Positions 24,631 to 35,255 of a DNA stretch of 64,000 bases are shown here, piece by piece. Both the position numbers and the translations under genes were made by a program. This DNA comes from Streptomyces erythrochromogenes (GTDB lineage: Bacteria > Actinomycetota > Actinomycetes > Streptomycetales > Streptomycetaceae): positions 3,472,001 through 3,536,000 of the forward strand of contig NZ_CP108036.1 in assembly GCF_036170895.1 (NCBI RefSeq). The letters are read 5' to 3'. The notes under the pieces are model-generated. The model was not told the DNA's origin, did no database searches, and worked only from the letters and a program-made list of their open reading frames with translations. The stretch's first letter is position 1, and every line of letters starts with the position of its first letter.

Positions 24631-25605
24631 ATGCTGCATCTGCGGATGATCACCCCGCACCACCTCACCGATCAGGTGGTGGAGCTGATCGACCGGACGG
24701 TCGGCACCACCCACCTGGTCGTCCTGGCCGGCGCCGCCCGCGACCCGGCGGGCGACCTCGTCCTCTGCGACGTCGCCCGCGAGGCGGCCGACGAGCTGCT
24801 CCAGGAGATGCGCTCCCTCGGCATCGACAAGACCGGTTCGATCGCCGTCGAGAACATCGACCTGTCGATCTCCCGGCGCGCCGACGCGGCGGAGGAGGAG
24901 GCTCCGGGCGAGGCGGCCGACGCGGTGGTCTGGGAGCAGCTCGCCGAGTCGACGCACGAGGAGTCCACCCTCACCATCACCTACGCCGCCTTCATGATCC
25001 TGGCGACGATGATCGCGGCGTGCGGTGTGGTGCTCGACAACGCCGTGCTGATCGTGGGCGCGATGGCGGTCGGCCCCGAGTTCGGCCCGCTCGCCGGCAT
25101 CTGCACCGGGCTGGTGCGGCGCAGGCCCCGACTGGCCTGGCGCTCGTTCGTCGCGCTGGCGGTCGGTTTCACGGCGGCGATCGTCGCGACGACGGTCTTC
25201 AGCCTGGTCATGGACTTCCTCGGCCTCTTCCACGAGCACCTGCTGGAGAACGAACGGCCGAACACCAGCTTCATCTGGCAGCCCGACCCGTTCTCGTTCG
25301 TCGTGGCGCTGCTCGCGGGCGTGGCCGGCATGCTCTCGCTGACGTCCGCGAAGGCCGGCGCCCTGGTCGGCGTGGCGATCTCCGTGACCACCGTCCCGGC
25401 GGCCGCCAACGCCGCCGTGGCCCTCAGCTACGGCGACCTCGGCCAGATGTGGGGCTCCGGCATCCAGCTGGCGCTCAACCTCGGCGGGATCATCCTCTCG
25501 GGAACGCTCACGCTCATCGCCTGGAAACTGCTGTGGCGCACCCAGCAGAACCGGATGATCCGGAAGCCGGGTGCGCCACGCAGACCTGGTGGAGGCGCCC
25601 TCTAG
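24631..25605 (+). CDS. DUF389 membrane protein
   Basis: This 324-aa protein has an N-terminal cytoplasmic alpha/beta domain (about 1-100, LHLRMITP...VVELIDRTVG) and a membrane part of about five to six spans containing the DUF389 signatures ILATMIAACGVVLDNAVLIVGAM and VGVAISVTTVPAAANAAVAL. The C-terminus is basic. Function is unknown; some relatives are called TIGR00341 or hydrophobic proteins. It converges with glmM, and only 20 bases separate the stops. Confidence 0.85.
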   Translation: MLHLRMITPHHLTDQVVELIDRTVGTTHLVVLAGAARDPAGDLVLCDVAREAADELLQEMRSLGIDKTGSIAVENIDLSISRRADAAEEEAPGEAADAVVWEQLAESTHEESTLTITYAAFMILATMIAACGVVLDNAVLIVGAMAVGPEFGPLAGICTGLVRRRPRLAWRSFVALAVGFTAAIVATTVFSLVMDFLGLFHEHLLENERPNTSFIWQPDPFSFVVALLAGVAGMLSLTSAKAGALVGVAISVTTVPAAANAAVALSYGDLGQMWGSGIQLALNLGGIILSGTLTLIAWKLLWRTQQNRMIRKPGAPRRPGGGAL

Positions 25606-25625
25606 ATGGCCCGCCGGCCGGGTGC

Positions 25626-26984
25626 CTAGCCGAGCGCCGACTTCACGGCGTCCGCGAGCCGGCCGGCGACGGCGCGGGCCTGCTCGATGTCGGCGGCCTC
25701 GACCATCACCCGTACGAGCGGCTCCGTACCGGACGAACGCAGCAGCACCCGTCCGGTGGTGCCCAGCTCGCGCTCGGCATCGGTCACCGCGAGCGCCAGC
25801 TCGGCGGAGGTGGAGACCCGGGACTTGTCCACGTCGGGGACGTTGATCAGGACCTGCGGCAGCCGCTGCATGACGCCCGCCAGCTCGGCGAGGGACTTGC
25901 CGGTGGCCGCGACGCGCGCCGCGAGCAGCAGGCCGGTCAGCGTGCCGTCGCCGGTGGTCGCGTGGTCGAGGATGATCACGTGGCCGGACTGCTCGCCGCC
26001 GAGCGCGTAGCCGTGCTCCTTCATCGACTCCAGCACGTACCGGTCGCCGACCCCGGTCTGCACGACCTGGATGCCCTCGCCCTCCATGGCCAGCTTGAAG
26101 CCCAGGTTGGACATCACGGTGCCGACCACGGTGTTCTCGCGCAGTTGGCCGGCCTCGCGCATGGCCAGCGCCAGCACCGCGAGGATCTGGTCGCCGTCGA
26201 TCTCTGCGCCACTGCCGTCCACGGCCAGGCAGCGGTCCGCGTCGCCGTCGTGCGCGATGCCGAAGTCGGCGCCGTGCTCGACCACGGCCGCCTTCAGCAG
26301 GCCGAGGTGGGTGGAGCCGCAGCCGTCGTTGATGTTCAGGCCGTCCGGCTCGGCGCCGATCGTGACGATCTCCGCGCCGGCCCGGGCGAACGCCTCGGGC
26401 GACACGTAGGCGGCCGCGCCGTGCGCCTCGTCGAGGACGATCTTCAGGCCGTCGAGACGGTTCGGGAGGACGCCGATGAGGTGCGAGACGTACTTCTCGA
26501 AGCCCTCGGTGTAGTCCGAGACGCGGCCGACGCCGGAACCGGTGGGCCGGTCCCAGGGGGCACCGGTGCGGTGCTCCTCGTAGACGGACTCGATGCGGTC
26601 CTCCAGCTCGTCGGCGAGCTTGTGGCCGCCGCGGGCGAAGAACTTGATGCCGTTGTCGGGCATGGCGTTGTGGCTGGCGGAGAGCATCACGCCGAGGTCG
26701 GCACCCAGCGCACCGGTGAGATACGCCACCGCCGGGGTGGGCAGCACACCGACGCGCAGGACGTCCACGCCCGCGCTCGCCAGGCCGGCCACGACCGCGG
26801 CCTCGAGGAATTCGCCGGAGGCCCGGGGGTCCCGGCCGACCACCGCGGTCGCCCGGTGGCCTTCGAAGGTGCCCGCCTCGGCAAGTACGTGGGCAGCCGC
26901 CACGGAGAGGCCGAGCGCGAGCTCCGCCGTCAGATCCGCGTTGGCAACGCCGCGTACACCGTCCGTCCCGAAGAGTCGTCCCAC
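25626..26984 (-). CDS. glmM: Phosphoglucosamine mutase GlmM
   Basis: This 452-aa alpha-phosphohexomutase makes glucosamine-1-phosphate from the GlmS product for UDP-GlcNAc. The phosphoserine is S104 in [14 protein letters not shown], the magnesium loop is DGDADR, the sugar loop GGEQSGH, and the phosphate-binding loop [24 protein letters not shown] ribosome site precedes the GTG start. It follows the terminator of rplM-rpsI by 72 bases. Confidence 0.96.
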   Translation of the reverse strand: MGRLFGTDGVRGVANADLTAELALGLSVAAAHVLAEAGTFEGHRATAVVGRDPRASGEFLEAAVVAGLASAGVDVLRVGVLPTPAVAYLTGALGADLGVMLSASHNAMPDNGIKFFARGGHKLADELEDRIESVYEEHRTGAPWDRPTGSGVGRVSDYTEGFEKYVSHLIGVLPNRLDGLKIVLDEAHGAAAYVSPEAFARAGAEIVTIGAEPDGLNINDGCGSTHLGLLKAAVVEHGADFGIAHDGDADRCLAVDGSGAEIDGDQILAVLALAMREAGQLRENTVVGTVMSNLGFKLAMEGEGIQVVQTGVGDRYVLESMKEHGYALGGEQSGHVIILDHATTGDGTLTGLLLAARVAATGKSLAELAGVMQRLPQVLINVPDVDKSRVSTSAELALAVTDAERELGTTGRVLLRSSGTEPLVRVMVEAADIEQARAVAGRLADAVKSALG

Positions 26985-27056
26985 TGTTGTCCTCCCGAGT
27001 TTGCGCTTCGCGTATGACCGTTTGTGTCAGGTATTTGCCGCTTGTGGCGGTAAACG

Positions 27057-27095
27057 AACCGCCCCGGCAGCACAGAGAGTGCTGCCGGGGCGGTT
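27057..27095 (-). terminator. Terminator of the rplM-rpsI operon
   Basis: A 17-bp perfect stem (27057-27073 with 27079-27095) closes a five-base AGAGA loop, 25 bases after the rpsI stop. Confidence 0.85.
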
Positions 27096-27119
27096 TCGTT
27101 GCAGAACAGCAGGCGCAGA

Positions 27120-27638
27120 TTAACGCTTGCTGTACTGCGGAGCCTTACGGGCCTTCTTGAGACCGGCCTTCTTGCGCTCGACCGCACGGTCGTCGCGGGA
27201 GAGGAAGCCGGCCTTCTTCAGCGCCGGGCGGTTGTTGTCCACGTCCGCCTCGTTCAGCGCACGGGCCACACCCAGGCGCAGGGCGCCGGCCTGGCCGGAG
27301 ACGCCGCCACCCGAGATGCGGGCGATGACGTCGTAGCGGCCGTCAAGCTCGAGGAGCTTGAAGGGCTCGTTGACTTCCTGCTGGTGCACCTTGTTGGGGA
27401 AGTAGTCCTCAAGGGTGCGACCGTTGATCTTCCACTTGCCGGTGCCCGGAACGATCCGGACGCGGGCGATGGCGTTCTTGCGACGGCCCAGGCCGGCGGC
27501 CGGCTGGGGGTCGCCGAAGCGACCGGCAAGGGACTCGGAGGTGTAGTCGCCCTCGACGACGACCTCAGACTCGCTGGTGTACTCCTCGACGTTGCCCTCG
27601 AACTCTTCGACGGTCGTCTCGGCGGTGGTCTCGGCCAC
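27120..27638 (-). CDS. rpsI: 30S ribosomal protein S9
   Basis: The C-terminal 130 residues are the S9 core ([44 protein letters not shown]) ending in the basic [12 protein letters not shown] tail that reaches the P-site tRNA. An acidic N-terminal extension of about 45 residues ([17 protein letters not shown]) is typical of actinobacteria. It is second in the rplM-rpsI operon, 42 bases after rplM. Confidence 0.97.
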   Translation of the reverse strand: MAETTAETTVEEFEGNVEEYTSESEVVVEGDYTSESLAGRFGDPQPAAGLGRRKNAIARVRIVPGTGKWKINGRTLEDYFPNKVHQQEVNEPFKLLELDGRYDVIARISGGGVSGQAGALRLGVARALNEADVDNNRPALKKAGFLSRDDRAVERKKAGLKKARKAPQYSKR

Positions 27639-27680
27639 GATGCTCCTCAGAATTTTCTACGTCTTAGGGGGTGGCCGGAA

Positions 27681-28124
27681 CTACTGCGCGACCTGGGTGA
27701 TCTCGAACGGCACCGGCTGCTGGGCAGCGTGGGGGTGCTGGTCGCCCGAGTAGACCTTCAGCTTCGAGAGCATCTGACGGCCCAGGGTGTTCTTGGGGAG
27801 CATGCCCTTGACGGCCTTCTCGACGGCCTTCTCCGGGTTGTTCGCCAGCAGGTCGTCGTAGCGCACGGAGCGCAGACCGCCCGGGAAGCCGGAGTGGCGG
27901 TAGGCCATCTTCTGGGAGGCCTTGTTGCCGGACAGGTGGACCTTGTCGGCGTTGATGATGACGACGAAGTCACCCATGTCCATGTGAGGGGCATAGGTCG
28001 GCTTGTGCTTGCCCTTCAGGAGGGCAGCGGCCTGGGTCGCCAGACGGCCGAGGACGACGTCCTGGGCGTCGATGACGAGCCACTGGCGCGAGATGTCGCC
28101 GGGCTTGGGGCTGAACGTACGCAC
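27681..28124 (-). CDS. rplM: 50S ribosomal protein L13
   Basis: This 147-aa L13 contains [38 protein letters not shown] and the terminal [24 protein letters not shown] start behind GAAGCGAAGGC. It leads the operon with rpsI. The 238 bases upstream, up to the GT87 gene, must hold the promoter; TTGTTA-16-CATTCT on the minus strand near 28310-28340 is a candidate, of low certainty. Confidence 0.97.
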   Translation of the reverse strand: MRTFSPKPGDISRQWLVIDAQDVVLGRLATQAAALLKGKHKPTYAPHMDMGDFVVIINADKVHLSGNKASQKMAYRHSGFPGGLRSVRYDDLLANNPEKAVEKAVKGMLPKNTLGRQMLSKLKVYSGDQHPHAAQQPVPFEITQVAQ

Positions 28125-28362
28125 GCGTATGCCTTCGCTTCTTCAGTGGTGGTATCCCACGGGCGCTAGCCCAGCGGGAAGGTCCTGACAGGGTCACCAC
28201 GGACGATCACGACAGCCCTCGTTCACATCAGGGACGCAACCCGAGTGAACGGCCAACTGCTGGTCATCGGTCCGGTGGACCGGCGTAAGGCCCTTTCACG
28301 TGAGAATGAGAAAGCCAATACGCATAACAAACCAGCAGGATACCCAAGCAGACCCGTACGGG

Positions 28363-29646
28363 TCAAAACGCGGTCCGCGATGCCGATTCTGCTGGCGTCG
28401 CGGCGCACTCCGGTTCGGTCCTGGGTGGGGACCCCGCAGTTGTTACGGGCTCAAGAGTAACCCGATCTGAGCGCAACGCACGACGCGCCAGCACGAACGC
28501 GAGCCCGCACAGGGTGGCGCAGTCCTTGAAGGCGCGCCGTTTGTGGGCCAGCTCCGAGGGCCACGGGACCAGGGCCAGCTGGGGCGTCAACGCCAGCCAG
28601 AACCAGGGCGAGCGGGGCATCGAGCCCGGCCGTACCGCCGAGGCCAGCAGCAGCGGCAGCACCACGAGCAGGTAGTGGTCGAAGGACGGCCGCGACACCA
28701 GGAATGCGGCGAGCATCACCATGCAGGCGGTCTCCACGAGACGCAGCTCGCCCCGGTCGGCGTCCTGCTCGGTACGCCGCCACCGCGCCCAGGCGGCCCA
28801 CAGCCCGGCCGCGGCCCCGGCGAAGGCCACCAGCACCGCCAGCGGCTGCGGCACCCCCAGGCGCGGCAGCACCGCTATCGGCGAGGCGTCCCAGGGCAGC
28901 GCGTACGCGTCCTGCCCCTGGAGCAGGAACGGCAGGGTCTTGGTGAAGAACAGCGACGGGCTCGGCATCAGCAGCGCCCCGGCCAGCGAGATCCCCAGCG
29001 GCACCAGCACGGCCGCGGCCAGCCCCCGCCACCGGCGGGCGAGCAGGAACAGCAGCCCGATCGGCACCAGCATCGGCTTGCAGGCGATGGCCAGCCCGAC
29101 CACCAGCCCCGCCGTCCCCCACGACCGCCGGTGCGCGAGCAGCAGCGCCACGGGCAGCGCGGCCGCCGAGACGGCCGTCCAGTTGCCGATCAGCACCAGG
29201 TTCGCCCACGGCTTGTAGGCGAGGGCGAACACGGCCAGCCCGCCGACCGCGAAGCGCGAGCGCAGCGGCACCGAGAACAGCCGCAGGGAGGCCAGCCAGC
29301 CGACGCCCAGCAGCCCCGCCATCCCGACCGGCAGGATCCAGCGCAGCACCCCCCGCGGCACCAGCGCCTCCGGCACCGCCATGAGCACGGCGCTGGGCAG
29401 GTAGAGGAAGCGCTTGTCCTCGTACGGCGACCCGCCCTCCAGCAGCGTCTGCGCCGCCTTGACGACGAAGGCGTTGTCCGAGCCCCAGTTCGCCCGCAGG
29501 CTCGTGGAGACGCAGATCCCGAGGAGCACCGCCAGGGAGAGCACCCGCCAGGACCGGGGGGCCGGCCGCAGCAGCCACGCGACCAGCCGGTTCCCCGGGG
29601 CCGTGGCCTCCCACCTCATGAGCCAGATGCCAGGCCTCAGGCCCAC
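28363..29646 (-). CDS. GT87-like polyprenyl-sugar glycosyltransferase (DUF2029)
   Basis: This 427-aa protein has about ten membrane spans. Near the start the loop SDNAFVVKAAQTLLEGGSPYEDKRFLYLPS carries the acidic residue and aromatic motif of GT-C enzymes of the DUF2029/GT87 type, which use polyprenyl-phosphate mannose or arabinose in actinobacteria. The C-terminal 60 residues are polar. GTG start behind GGGAGGGG, 19 bases after the ABC-F gene. Donor and acceptor are not known. Confidence 0.82.
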   Translation of the reverse strand: MGLRPGIWLMRWEATAPGNRLVAWLLRPAPRSWRVLSLAVLLGICVSTSLRANWGSDNAFVVKAAQTLLEGGSPYEDKRFLYLPSAVLMAVPEALVPRGVLRWILPVGMAGLLGVGWLASLRLFSVPLRSRFAVGGLAVFALAYKPWANLVLIGNWTAVSAAALPVALLLAHRRSWGTAGLVVGLAIACKPMLVPIGLLFLLARRWRGLAAAVLVPLGISLAGALLMPSPSLFFTKTLPFLLQGQDAYALPWDASPIAVLPRLGVPQPLAVLVAFAGAAAGLWAAWARWRRTEQDADRGELRLVETACMVMLAAFLVSRPSFDHYLLVVLPLLLASAVRPGSMPRSPWFWLALTPQLALVPWPSELAHKRRAFKDCATLCGLAFVLARRALRSDRVTLEPVTTAGSPPRTEPECAATPAESASRTAF

Positions 29647-29665
29647 GACGCCCCTCCCTCACCGC

Positions 29666-31285
29666 TCAGCGCTTGCGTTCGACCCTGCGTTCGTCCCAGA
29701 CGGGCTCCTGAGTCTCCCGCACAACACCGTCCGAACCGAAGACCAGGTAACGGTCAAATGTGCGCGCGAACCAGCGGTCGTGCGTCACGCACAGCACGGT
29801 CCCGTCGTAGGACTCCAGGCCGTCCTGGAGGGCCTCCGCGGATTCCAGGTCCAGGTTGTCCGTGGGCTCGTCCAGCAGCAGCGCCGTGGTGCCCGCCAGC
29901 TCCAGCAGCAGGATCTGGAAACGCGCCTGCTGGCCGCCCGAGAGCTTCTCGAAGGGCTGCTCGGCCTGACGCTCCAGCTCGTAGCGGCGCAGGGCCCCCA
30001 TCGCCTGCCCCAGCGGCTTGGCGGCCTCCGTCCACAGGATCTCGACGAGGGTGCGGCCGAACAGCTCCGGGTGGGCGTGGGTCTGCGCGAAGTGGCCGGG
30101 AACCACCCGTGCGCCCAGCTTCCAGTCACCGGTGTGCTTGACGTCCTCGCCGGCCAGCAGCCGCAGGAAGTGCGACTTGCCGGAGCCGTTCGAGCCGAGC
30201 ACTGCGACGCGCTCCCCGTAGAACACCTCCAGGGAGAACGGCTTCATCAGCCCGGTGAGCTCCAGGTTCTCCACCGTGAGCGCGCGCACGCCGGTCCGGC
30301 CGCCCTTGAGCCGCATCTTGATGTCCTGCTCGCGCGGCGGCTCCGGCGGCGGGCCGGCCTCCTCGAACTTCTGGAAGCGGGTCTGCATCGCCCGGTAGCG
30401 CGAGGCCATGTCGGGGCTGCTCGCGGCCTGGTTGCGCAGCCGCAGCACCAGGGCCCTGAGGCGGGCGTGCTCCTCGTCCCAGCGCCGCTTGAGCTCCTCG
30501 AAGCGGGCGAAGCGCTCCTTGCGGGCCTCGTGGTAGGTGGCGAAGCCGGCGCCGTGCACCCACACGTCGGAGCCCGTCGGGCCCGCCTCCAGGCTGATGA
30601 TCTTCTCGGCGGCCTGGGTCAGCAGCTCCCGGTCGTGGGAGACGAAGAGGACCGTCTTGCGGGTCGCCTTCAGCTGCTCCTCCAGCCACCGCTTGCCCGG
30701 GACGTCGAGGTAGTTGTCCGGCTCGTCGAGCAGCAGCACCTCGTCGGGCCCGCGCAGCAGCGCCTCCAGCACGAGCCGCTTCTGCTCACCGCCGGAGAGC
30801 GTGCGCACCTCGCGGAACTGCGCGGAGTCGTACGGGATGGCCAGCGCGGCCATCGTGCAGACGTCCCACAGGGTCTCCGCCTCGTAGCCCTGCACGTCGG
30901 CCCAGTCGCTGAGGGCCTGGGCGTAGGCCATCTGCGCGGCCTCGTCGTCCACCGTCATGATCAGGTGCTCGGCGCGGTCGACGGCCTTCGCGGCCTCCCG
31001 GATCCGCGGCTGGGACACCGAGACCAGCAGGTCACGAACGGTCGTCTCGTCGCGTACGGAGCCCACGAACTGGGACATCACGCCGAGGCCGCCGCTGATG
31101 GCGACGCCGCCGCCGTGCGGCTGCAGCTCGCCGGAGATCAGCTTCAGCAGGGTGGTCTTGCCGGCGCCGTTCGCCCCCACCAGGGCGGCCACCGCCCCCT
31201 CCCCCACGCGGAAGGAGACGTCGGGGAGCAGTACCCGCCCGTCGGGAAGGTAGTACTCCAGGTGGCTGGCTTCGAGATGTCCCAT
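29666..31285 (-). CDS. ABC-F family ATPase
   Basis: This 539-aa protein has two ABC domains and no membrane span: Walker A GANGAGKTT and GSNGSGKS, signatures LSGGEQKRL and LSGGQQARF, Walker B LLLDEPDNYLD and LLLDEPTDNLD. A linker of about 90 charged residues (about 230-320, ELKRRWDEEHARLRAL) is the interdomain arm that reaches the ribosomal peptidyl centre in this family. It may act in translation or in antibiotic protection; sequence alone does not decide. ATG 31285 is used; ATG 31294 is equally possible. Confidence 0.92.
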   Translation of the reverse strand: MGHLEASHLEYYLPDGRVLLPDVSFRVGEGAVAALVGANGAGKTTLLKLISGELQPHGGGVAISGGLGVMSQFVGSVRDETTVRDLLVSVSQPRIREAAKAVDRAEHLIMTVDDEAAQMAYAQALSDWADVQGYEAETLWDVCTMAALAIPYDSAQFREVRTLSGGEQKRLVLEALLRGPDEVLLLDEPDNYLDVPGKRWLEEQLKATRKTVLFVSHDRELLTQAAEKIISLEAGPTGSDVWVHGAGFATYHEARKERFARFEELKRRWDEEHARLRALVLRLRNQAASSPDMASRYRAMQTRFQKFEEAGPPPEPPREQDIKMRLKGGRTGVRALTVENLELTGLMKPFSLEVFYGERVAVLGSNGSGKSHFLRLLAGEDVKHTGDWKLGARVVPGHFAQTHAHPELFGRTLVEILWTEAAKPLGQAMGALRRYELERQAEQPFEKLSGGQQARFQILLLELAGTTALLLDEPTDNLDLESAEALQDGLESYDGTVLCVTHDRWFARTFDRYLVFGSDGVVRETQEPVWDERRVERKR

Positions 31286-31338
31286 GCCGGGCATTGTCCA
31301 GGTCGGCGCGCGATCCGCCCAAACGATTTGGCTGCGGC

Positions 31339-32190
31339 TCAGCAGCAGCCGGCGGCCGGCAGGGTCCGCATGTTGCGCGCTTCCCTGCTGCGGGCGGCCA
31401 GCAGCTCGTCCGCCGGGTAGCCGACCTCCTCCAGGGTCAGCCCGTGCGGCTTGACCACGTGCACCGAGGAGTCCCGTACGGCGGCGGCCAGCACCTTGCC
31501 GGGCCAGTCGGTGGGCCGGTGGCCGTCCCCGACGTGCAGCAGGGCGCCCACCAGGGAGCGGACCATGTTGTGGCAGAAGGCGTCGGCGCGGACGGTCGCG
31601 GTGACGATGCCGTCCTCGGCGCGCTCCCAGCTGAGCTGCTGGAGCGTACGGATGGTCGTGGCGCCCTCGCGCTTCTTGCAGTACGCGGCGAAGTCGTGCT
31701 CGCCCAGGAGCGGGGCGGCGGCCTCGTTCATGGCGTCCACGTCGAGGGGCCACTGGTGCCAGAGGACGTGGCCGCGGCGCAGCGGGTCCACGCCGCCCTG
31801 GTGGTCGCCGACGCGGTAGGCGTAGCGGCGCCAGACGGCCGAGAAGCGCGCGTTGAAGCCCTCGGGGGCCTCGGCGACCTTCCACACCCGTACGTCGTGC
31901 GGCAGGCGGCCTGCGAGGCGGCGCAGCAGCTTGTCGTGGTGCTCGGCCCAGACCTCCTCGGCGAGGTCGAACTGGGCTACCTGTCCGCGGGCGTGCACGC
32001 CCGCGTCCGTGCGCCCGGCCACGGTCAGCTCGACCGGGTCCTTCAACCGCATCACGGTCTGCAGGGCGCTCTCCAGCTCCCCCTGGACGGTGCGCAGCGT
32101 GCGCTGCTTCGCCCAGCCGGAGAAGTCCTTGCCGTCGTAGCTCAGGTCCAGCCGTACCCGGACGTGCCCGGGCTCCACCTCGTCACTCAC
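31339..32190 (-). CDS. truA: tRNA pseudouridine(38-40) synthase TruA
   Basis: This 283-aa enzyme has the catalytic aspartate in [12 protein letters not shown] and the family motifs [14 protein letters not shown] and [17 protein letters not shown] 32190 is preferred because GAGAGGAT lies at the right distance; an ATG at 32217 has no ribosome site and lies close to the rplQ terminator. It modifies the anticodon stem. It stands after the rplQ terminator on the same strand, as in other streptomycetes. Confidence 0.94.
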   Translation of the reverse strand: MSDEVEPGHVRVRLDLSYDGKDFSGWAKQRTLRTVQGELESALQTVMRLKDPVELTVAGRTDAGVHARGQVAQFDLAEEVWAEHHDKLLRRLAGRLPHDVRVWKVAEAPEGFNARFSAVWRRYAYRVGDHQGGVDPLRRGHVLWHQWPLDVDAMNEAAAPLLGEHDFAAYCKKREGATTIRTLQQLSWERAEDGIVTATVRADAFCHNMVRSLVGALLHVGDGHRPTDWPGKVLAAAVRDSSVHVVKPHGLTLEEVGYPADELLAARSREARNMRTLPAAGCC

Positions 32191-32222
32191 GTGACCGATC
32201 CTCTCAGAATCACCCATATGCA

Positions 32223-32257
32223 GAACGGGCCCGCCCCGGAAGGGGGCGGGCCCGTTC
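32223..32257 (-). terminator. Terminator of the rpoA-rplQ transcript
   Basis: A perfect 15-bp GC-rich stem (32223-32237 with 32243-32257) with loop GGAAG lies 33 bases after the rplQ stop. Confidence 0.88.
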
Positions 32258-32289
32258 AGAGCCGTTCAAGCAAGCGTGATCCCGGGGGA

Positions 32290-32751
32290 TCAGGCCTCCT
32301 TGGTCTCCTCGGCGGGGGTCTCGACGGCCTCCGCCTCCTTGACCGCGCGCTTGGTGGCGGCCTCGGCCTCACCGGTGGCCTGCTGGGCGACCGTGAGGGC
32401 CTCGACCAGCTCGATCACGGCCATCGGGGCGTTGTCGCCACGACGGTTGCCGATCTTGGTGATGCGCGTGTAACCACCGGGGCGGTTCTCGTAGCGCGGG
32501 GCGATCTCGGTGAAGAGCGTGTGGACGATGCTCTTGTCCGTGATCGTCTGCAGCACCAGGCGACGGTTGTGGATGTCGCCCTTCTTGGCCTTGGTGACCA
32601 GACGCTCGGCGTAGGGACGCAGGCGGCGGGCCTTGGCCTCGGTGGTGGTGATGCGGCCGTGCTCGAAGAGCGCCTTCGCGAGGTTCGCGAGGAGGTGCTT
32701 CTCGTGCGCGGCGGAGCCGCCCAGGCGGGCACCCTTTGCGGGACGCGGCAT
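32290..32751 (-). CDS. rplQ: 50S ribosomal protein L17
   Basis: This 153-aa protein carries the L17 core ([53 protein letters not shown]) and an actinobacterial Ala/Glu-rich C-terminal extension (about 115-153). It is last in the alpha operon, 106 bases after rpoA, and ends at a strong terminator. Confidence 0.97.
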   Translation of the reverse strand: MPRPAKGARLGGSAAHEKHLLANLAKALFEHGRITTTEAKARRLRPYAERLVTKAKKGDIHNRRLVLQTITDKSIVHTLFTEIAPRYENRPGGYTRITKIGNRRGDNAPMAVIELVEALTVAQQATGEAEAATKRAVKEAEAVETPAEETKEA

Positions 32752-32857
32752 TGTTACTCCTTCAAATCTGCACCGGCCGTGTCAGGTACCGGAGTCAGTT
32801 CCCTCAGGCGGTCGCGAGAGGGTGGGTGCGGGGGGCGTGAGCCCCCCGCAAGCTTTC

Positions 32858-33880
32858 TCAGTACTGCTCGGTCTCGACGAAACCGGCGTCCGCGTCGTCG
32901 TCGGCGCCGAAGGCGTCGGCGGCGGCGGTCGGGTCGAATCCGGGCGGGCTGTCCTTGAGGGCCAGGCCCATGCCGGCCAGCTTCGCCTTGACCTCGTCGA
33001 TCGACTTCGCACCGAAGTTGCGGATGTCGAGCAGGTCGGCCTCGGAGCGGGCGACGAGCTCACCCACGGAGTGGATGCCCTCGCGCTTGAGGCAGTTGTA
33101 CGACCGAACGGTGAGCTCGAGCTCCTCGATCGGCAGCGCCAGGTCGGCGGCCAGGGCCGCGTCCGTCGGGGACGGGCCCATGTCGATGCCCTCGGCGTCG
33201 ATGTTGAGCTCGCGGGCCAGACCGAACAGCTCGACCAGGGTCTTGCCGGCGGACGCCATGGCGTCGCGCGGGCGCATGGCCTGCTTGGTCTCGACGTCGA
33301 CGATCAGCTTGTCGAAGTCGGTGCGCTGCTCGACTCGGGTCGCCTCGACCTTGTAGGTGACCTTGAGGACCGGGCTGTAGATGGAGTCGACCGGGATGCG
33401 GCCGATCTCCTGGCCCAGCTGCTTGTTCTGGACGGCGGAGACGTAGCCGCGACCGCGCTCGACGGTCAGCTCCATCTCCAGCTTGCCCTTGCCGTTGAGC
33501 GTGGCGAGGACCAGGTCCGGGTTGTGCACCTCGACACCGGCCGGGGGCGCGATGTCGGCGGCGGTGACCAGGCCGGGACCCTGCTTGCGCAGGTACATCA
33601 CGACCGGCTCGTCGTGCTCCGAGGAGACGACCAGCTGCTTGATGTTGAGGATGATGTCCGTGACGTCTTCCTTGACGCCCGGCACGGTGGTGAACTCGTG
33701 CAGGACGCCGTCCACGCGGATGCTGGTGACAGCGGCACCCGGGATGGAGGACAGAAGGGTACGGCGCAGGGAGTTGCCGAGGGTGTAACCGAAGCCCGGC
33801 TCCAGGGGCTCGATCACGAACCGCGAGCGGTACTCGTCTACGACCTCTTCGGTCAGCGACGGACGCTGAGCGATAAGCAT
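32858..33880 (-). CDS. rpoA: RNA polymerase subunit alpha
   Basis: This 340-aa protein has the N-terminal assembly domain (about 1-230: [25 protein letters not shown]) and the C-terminal DNA- and activator-binding domain (about 250-315: [36 protein letters not shown]), with an acidic tail. The ATG at 33880 gives the usual start MLIAQRPSL. It lies between rpsK and rplQ. A strong hairpin occupies the gap on its upstream side. Confidence 0.98.
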   Translation of the reverse strand: MLIAQRPSLTEEVVDEYRSRFVIEPLEPGFGYTLGNSLRRTLLSSIPGAAVTSIRVDGVLHEFTTVPGVKEDVTDIILNIKQLVVSSEHDEPVVMYLRKQGPGLVTAADIAPPAGVEVHNPDLVLATLNGKGKLEMELTVERGRGYVSAVQNKQLGQEIGRIPVDSIYSPVLKVTYKVEATRVEQRTDFDKLIVDVETKQAMRPRDAMASAGKTLVELFGLARELNIDAEGIDMGPSPTDAALAADLALPIEELELTVRSYNCLKREGIHSVGELVARSEADLLDIRNFGAKSIDEVKAKLAGMGLALKDSPPGFDPTAAADAFGADDDADAGFVETEQY

Positions 33881-33961
33881 GTCTGTGTTCCTTCATTCGT
33901 GGACGCCCACTATTTGACGCCCGACGGGAGGCCGTACCGGGGTACGGCTACTGCAAGGGTA

Positions 33962-33997
33962 CGGGCGGTACGTCCCCCGAAGGGGTCGTACCGCCCG
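33962..33997 (-). other. Hairpin between rpsK and rpoA with UUCG loop
   Basis: CGGGCGGTACG (33962-33972) pairs with CGTACCGCCCG (33987-33997), and inside it CCCC pairs with GGGG around GAA. On the RNA the tip reads CCCC-UUCG-GGG, a stable tetraloop. It sits mid-operon, so it may be a partial terminator or a processing site that sets rpoA levels. Confidence 0.65.
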
Positions 33998-34030
33998 GAC
34001 ACTCAAGAACGCAACTGTGCGTCCGCTGCG

Positions 34031-34435
34031 TCAGACGCGGCGGCGCTTCGGCGGGCGGCAGCCGTTGTGCGGGGTGGGGGTGACGTCCTGGATCGAGCCG
34101 ACCTCGAGGCCGGTGGCCTGGAGGGAGCGGATCGCGGTCTCACGGCCGGAGCCGGGACCCTTGACGAAGACGTCGACCTTGCGCATGCCGTGCTCCTGCG
34201 CGCGGCGGGCGGCCGACTCGGCGGCCATCTGCGCGGCGAAGGGGGTGGACTTGCGCGAGCCCTTGAAGCCGACGTGGCCGGCGGAGGCCCAGGAGATCAC
34301 GTTGCCGGACGGGTCCGTGATCGAAACGATGGTGTTGTTGAACGTGCTCTTGATGTGGGCGTGCCCGTGAGCGACGTTCTTCTTTTCCTTGCGGCGCACC
34401 TTCTTGGCAGCGCCCTGACGACCCTTGGGGGGCAT
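34031..34435 (-). CDS. rpsK: 30S ribosomal protein S11
   Basis: This 134-aa protein contains [41 protein letters not shown] and the terminal [18 protein letters not shown]. It follows rpsM by 54 bases in the alpha operon. Length and motifs are normal. Confidence 0.97.
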   Translation of the reverse strand: MPPKGRQGAAKKVRRKEKKNVAHGHAHIKSTFNNTIVSITDPSGNVISWASAGHVGFKGSRKSTPFAAQMAAESAARRAQEHGMRKVDVFVKGPGSGRETAIRSLQATGLEVGSIQDVTPTPHNGCRPPKRRRV

Positions 34436-34489
34436 CTAAATCTCCTACGGGAGGTGGTCGGTCCTACAGCGCAAGACCGCTGAACAGGA

Positions 34490-34870
34490 CTACTTCTTGC
34501 CCGGCTTCTTCTTACCGGCGATCGCGCGACGCGGGCCCTTGCGGGTACGCGCGTTCGTGCTGGTGCGCTGACCGTGCACCGGGAGGCCGCGACGGTGGCG
34601 GATACCCTGGTAGCACTGGATCTCGATCTTGCGGCGAATGTCGCCCTGGATCTCGCGGCGGAGGTCACCCTCGGTACGGAGGTTGGCGTCCACGTACTCG
34701 CGGATCTTGACGAGGTCCTCTTCGGCCAGGTCACGAACGCGGGTGTTCGGGTTCACGCCGGTGGAGGCGAGGATCTCCTTGGACCGGGTGCGCCCGATAC
34801 CGAAGACGTAGGTGAGTGCGATCTCCACACGCTTTTCGCGCGGGATGTCAACACCGGAAACGCGTGCCAT
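34490..34870 (-). CDS. rpsM: 30S ribosomal protein S13
   Basis: This 126-aa protein starts [21 protein letters not shown] and ends with the basic [23 protein letters not shown] tail that contacts S19 and tRNA. It follows rpmJ after about 200 bases, a gap that could hold a second promoter, although none is obvious. Confidence 0.97.
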   Translation of the reverse strand: MARVSGVDIPREKRVEIALTYVFGIGRTRSKEILASTGVNPNTRVRDLAEEDLVKIREYVDANLRTEGDLRREIQGDIRRKIEIQCYQGIRHRRGLPVHGQRTSTNARTRKGPRRAIAGKKKPGKK

Positions 34871-35068
34871 TCAATGGCTCCTGTGTGTTCGGGGGTCTTC
34901 CACAGAACCGATCCCGACCGCCGACCACCCGAGTGGGTGATGGTACGTCCGGGTCCCCGGCCCCCGCCGGAGGTGCCGCCGGCCCTTGCGGGGCTGGGCG
35001 GGTTCTGCGTATGTACGTTTTCTTACGTCGCGCGAAGAACTGCGTTAAGGCAGGTCGGTCGGCGTGCG

Positions 35069-35182
35069 TCAGCCCTGGCGCTGCTTGTGGCGCAGGTTGT
35101 CGCAGATGACCATGACCCGGCCGTGACGGCGGATCACCTTGCACTTGTCGCAGATCTTCTTGACGCTCGGCTTGACCTTCAT
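35069..35182 (-). CDS. rpmJ: 50S ribosomal protein L36 (zinc form)
   Basis: This 37-aa protein, too small for many gene finders, starts [14 protein letters not shown]. It has the zinc ligands C11, C14, C27 and H32 (ICDNLRH), so it is the zinc-binding form. It lies 73 bases after infA, the usual order. An upstream in-frame extension to 35284 is not homologous to L36. Confidence 0.95.
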   Translation of the reverse strand: MKVKPSVKKICDKCKVIRRHGRVMVICDNLRHKQRQG

Positions 35183-35255
35183 GTTGGTGAGGTTCTCCGG
35201 GTCAGTGCCACCACCCGCACCGGGACGGACGCCCAGGCAGGAGTGAGAGCAAGAT

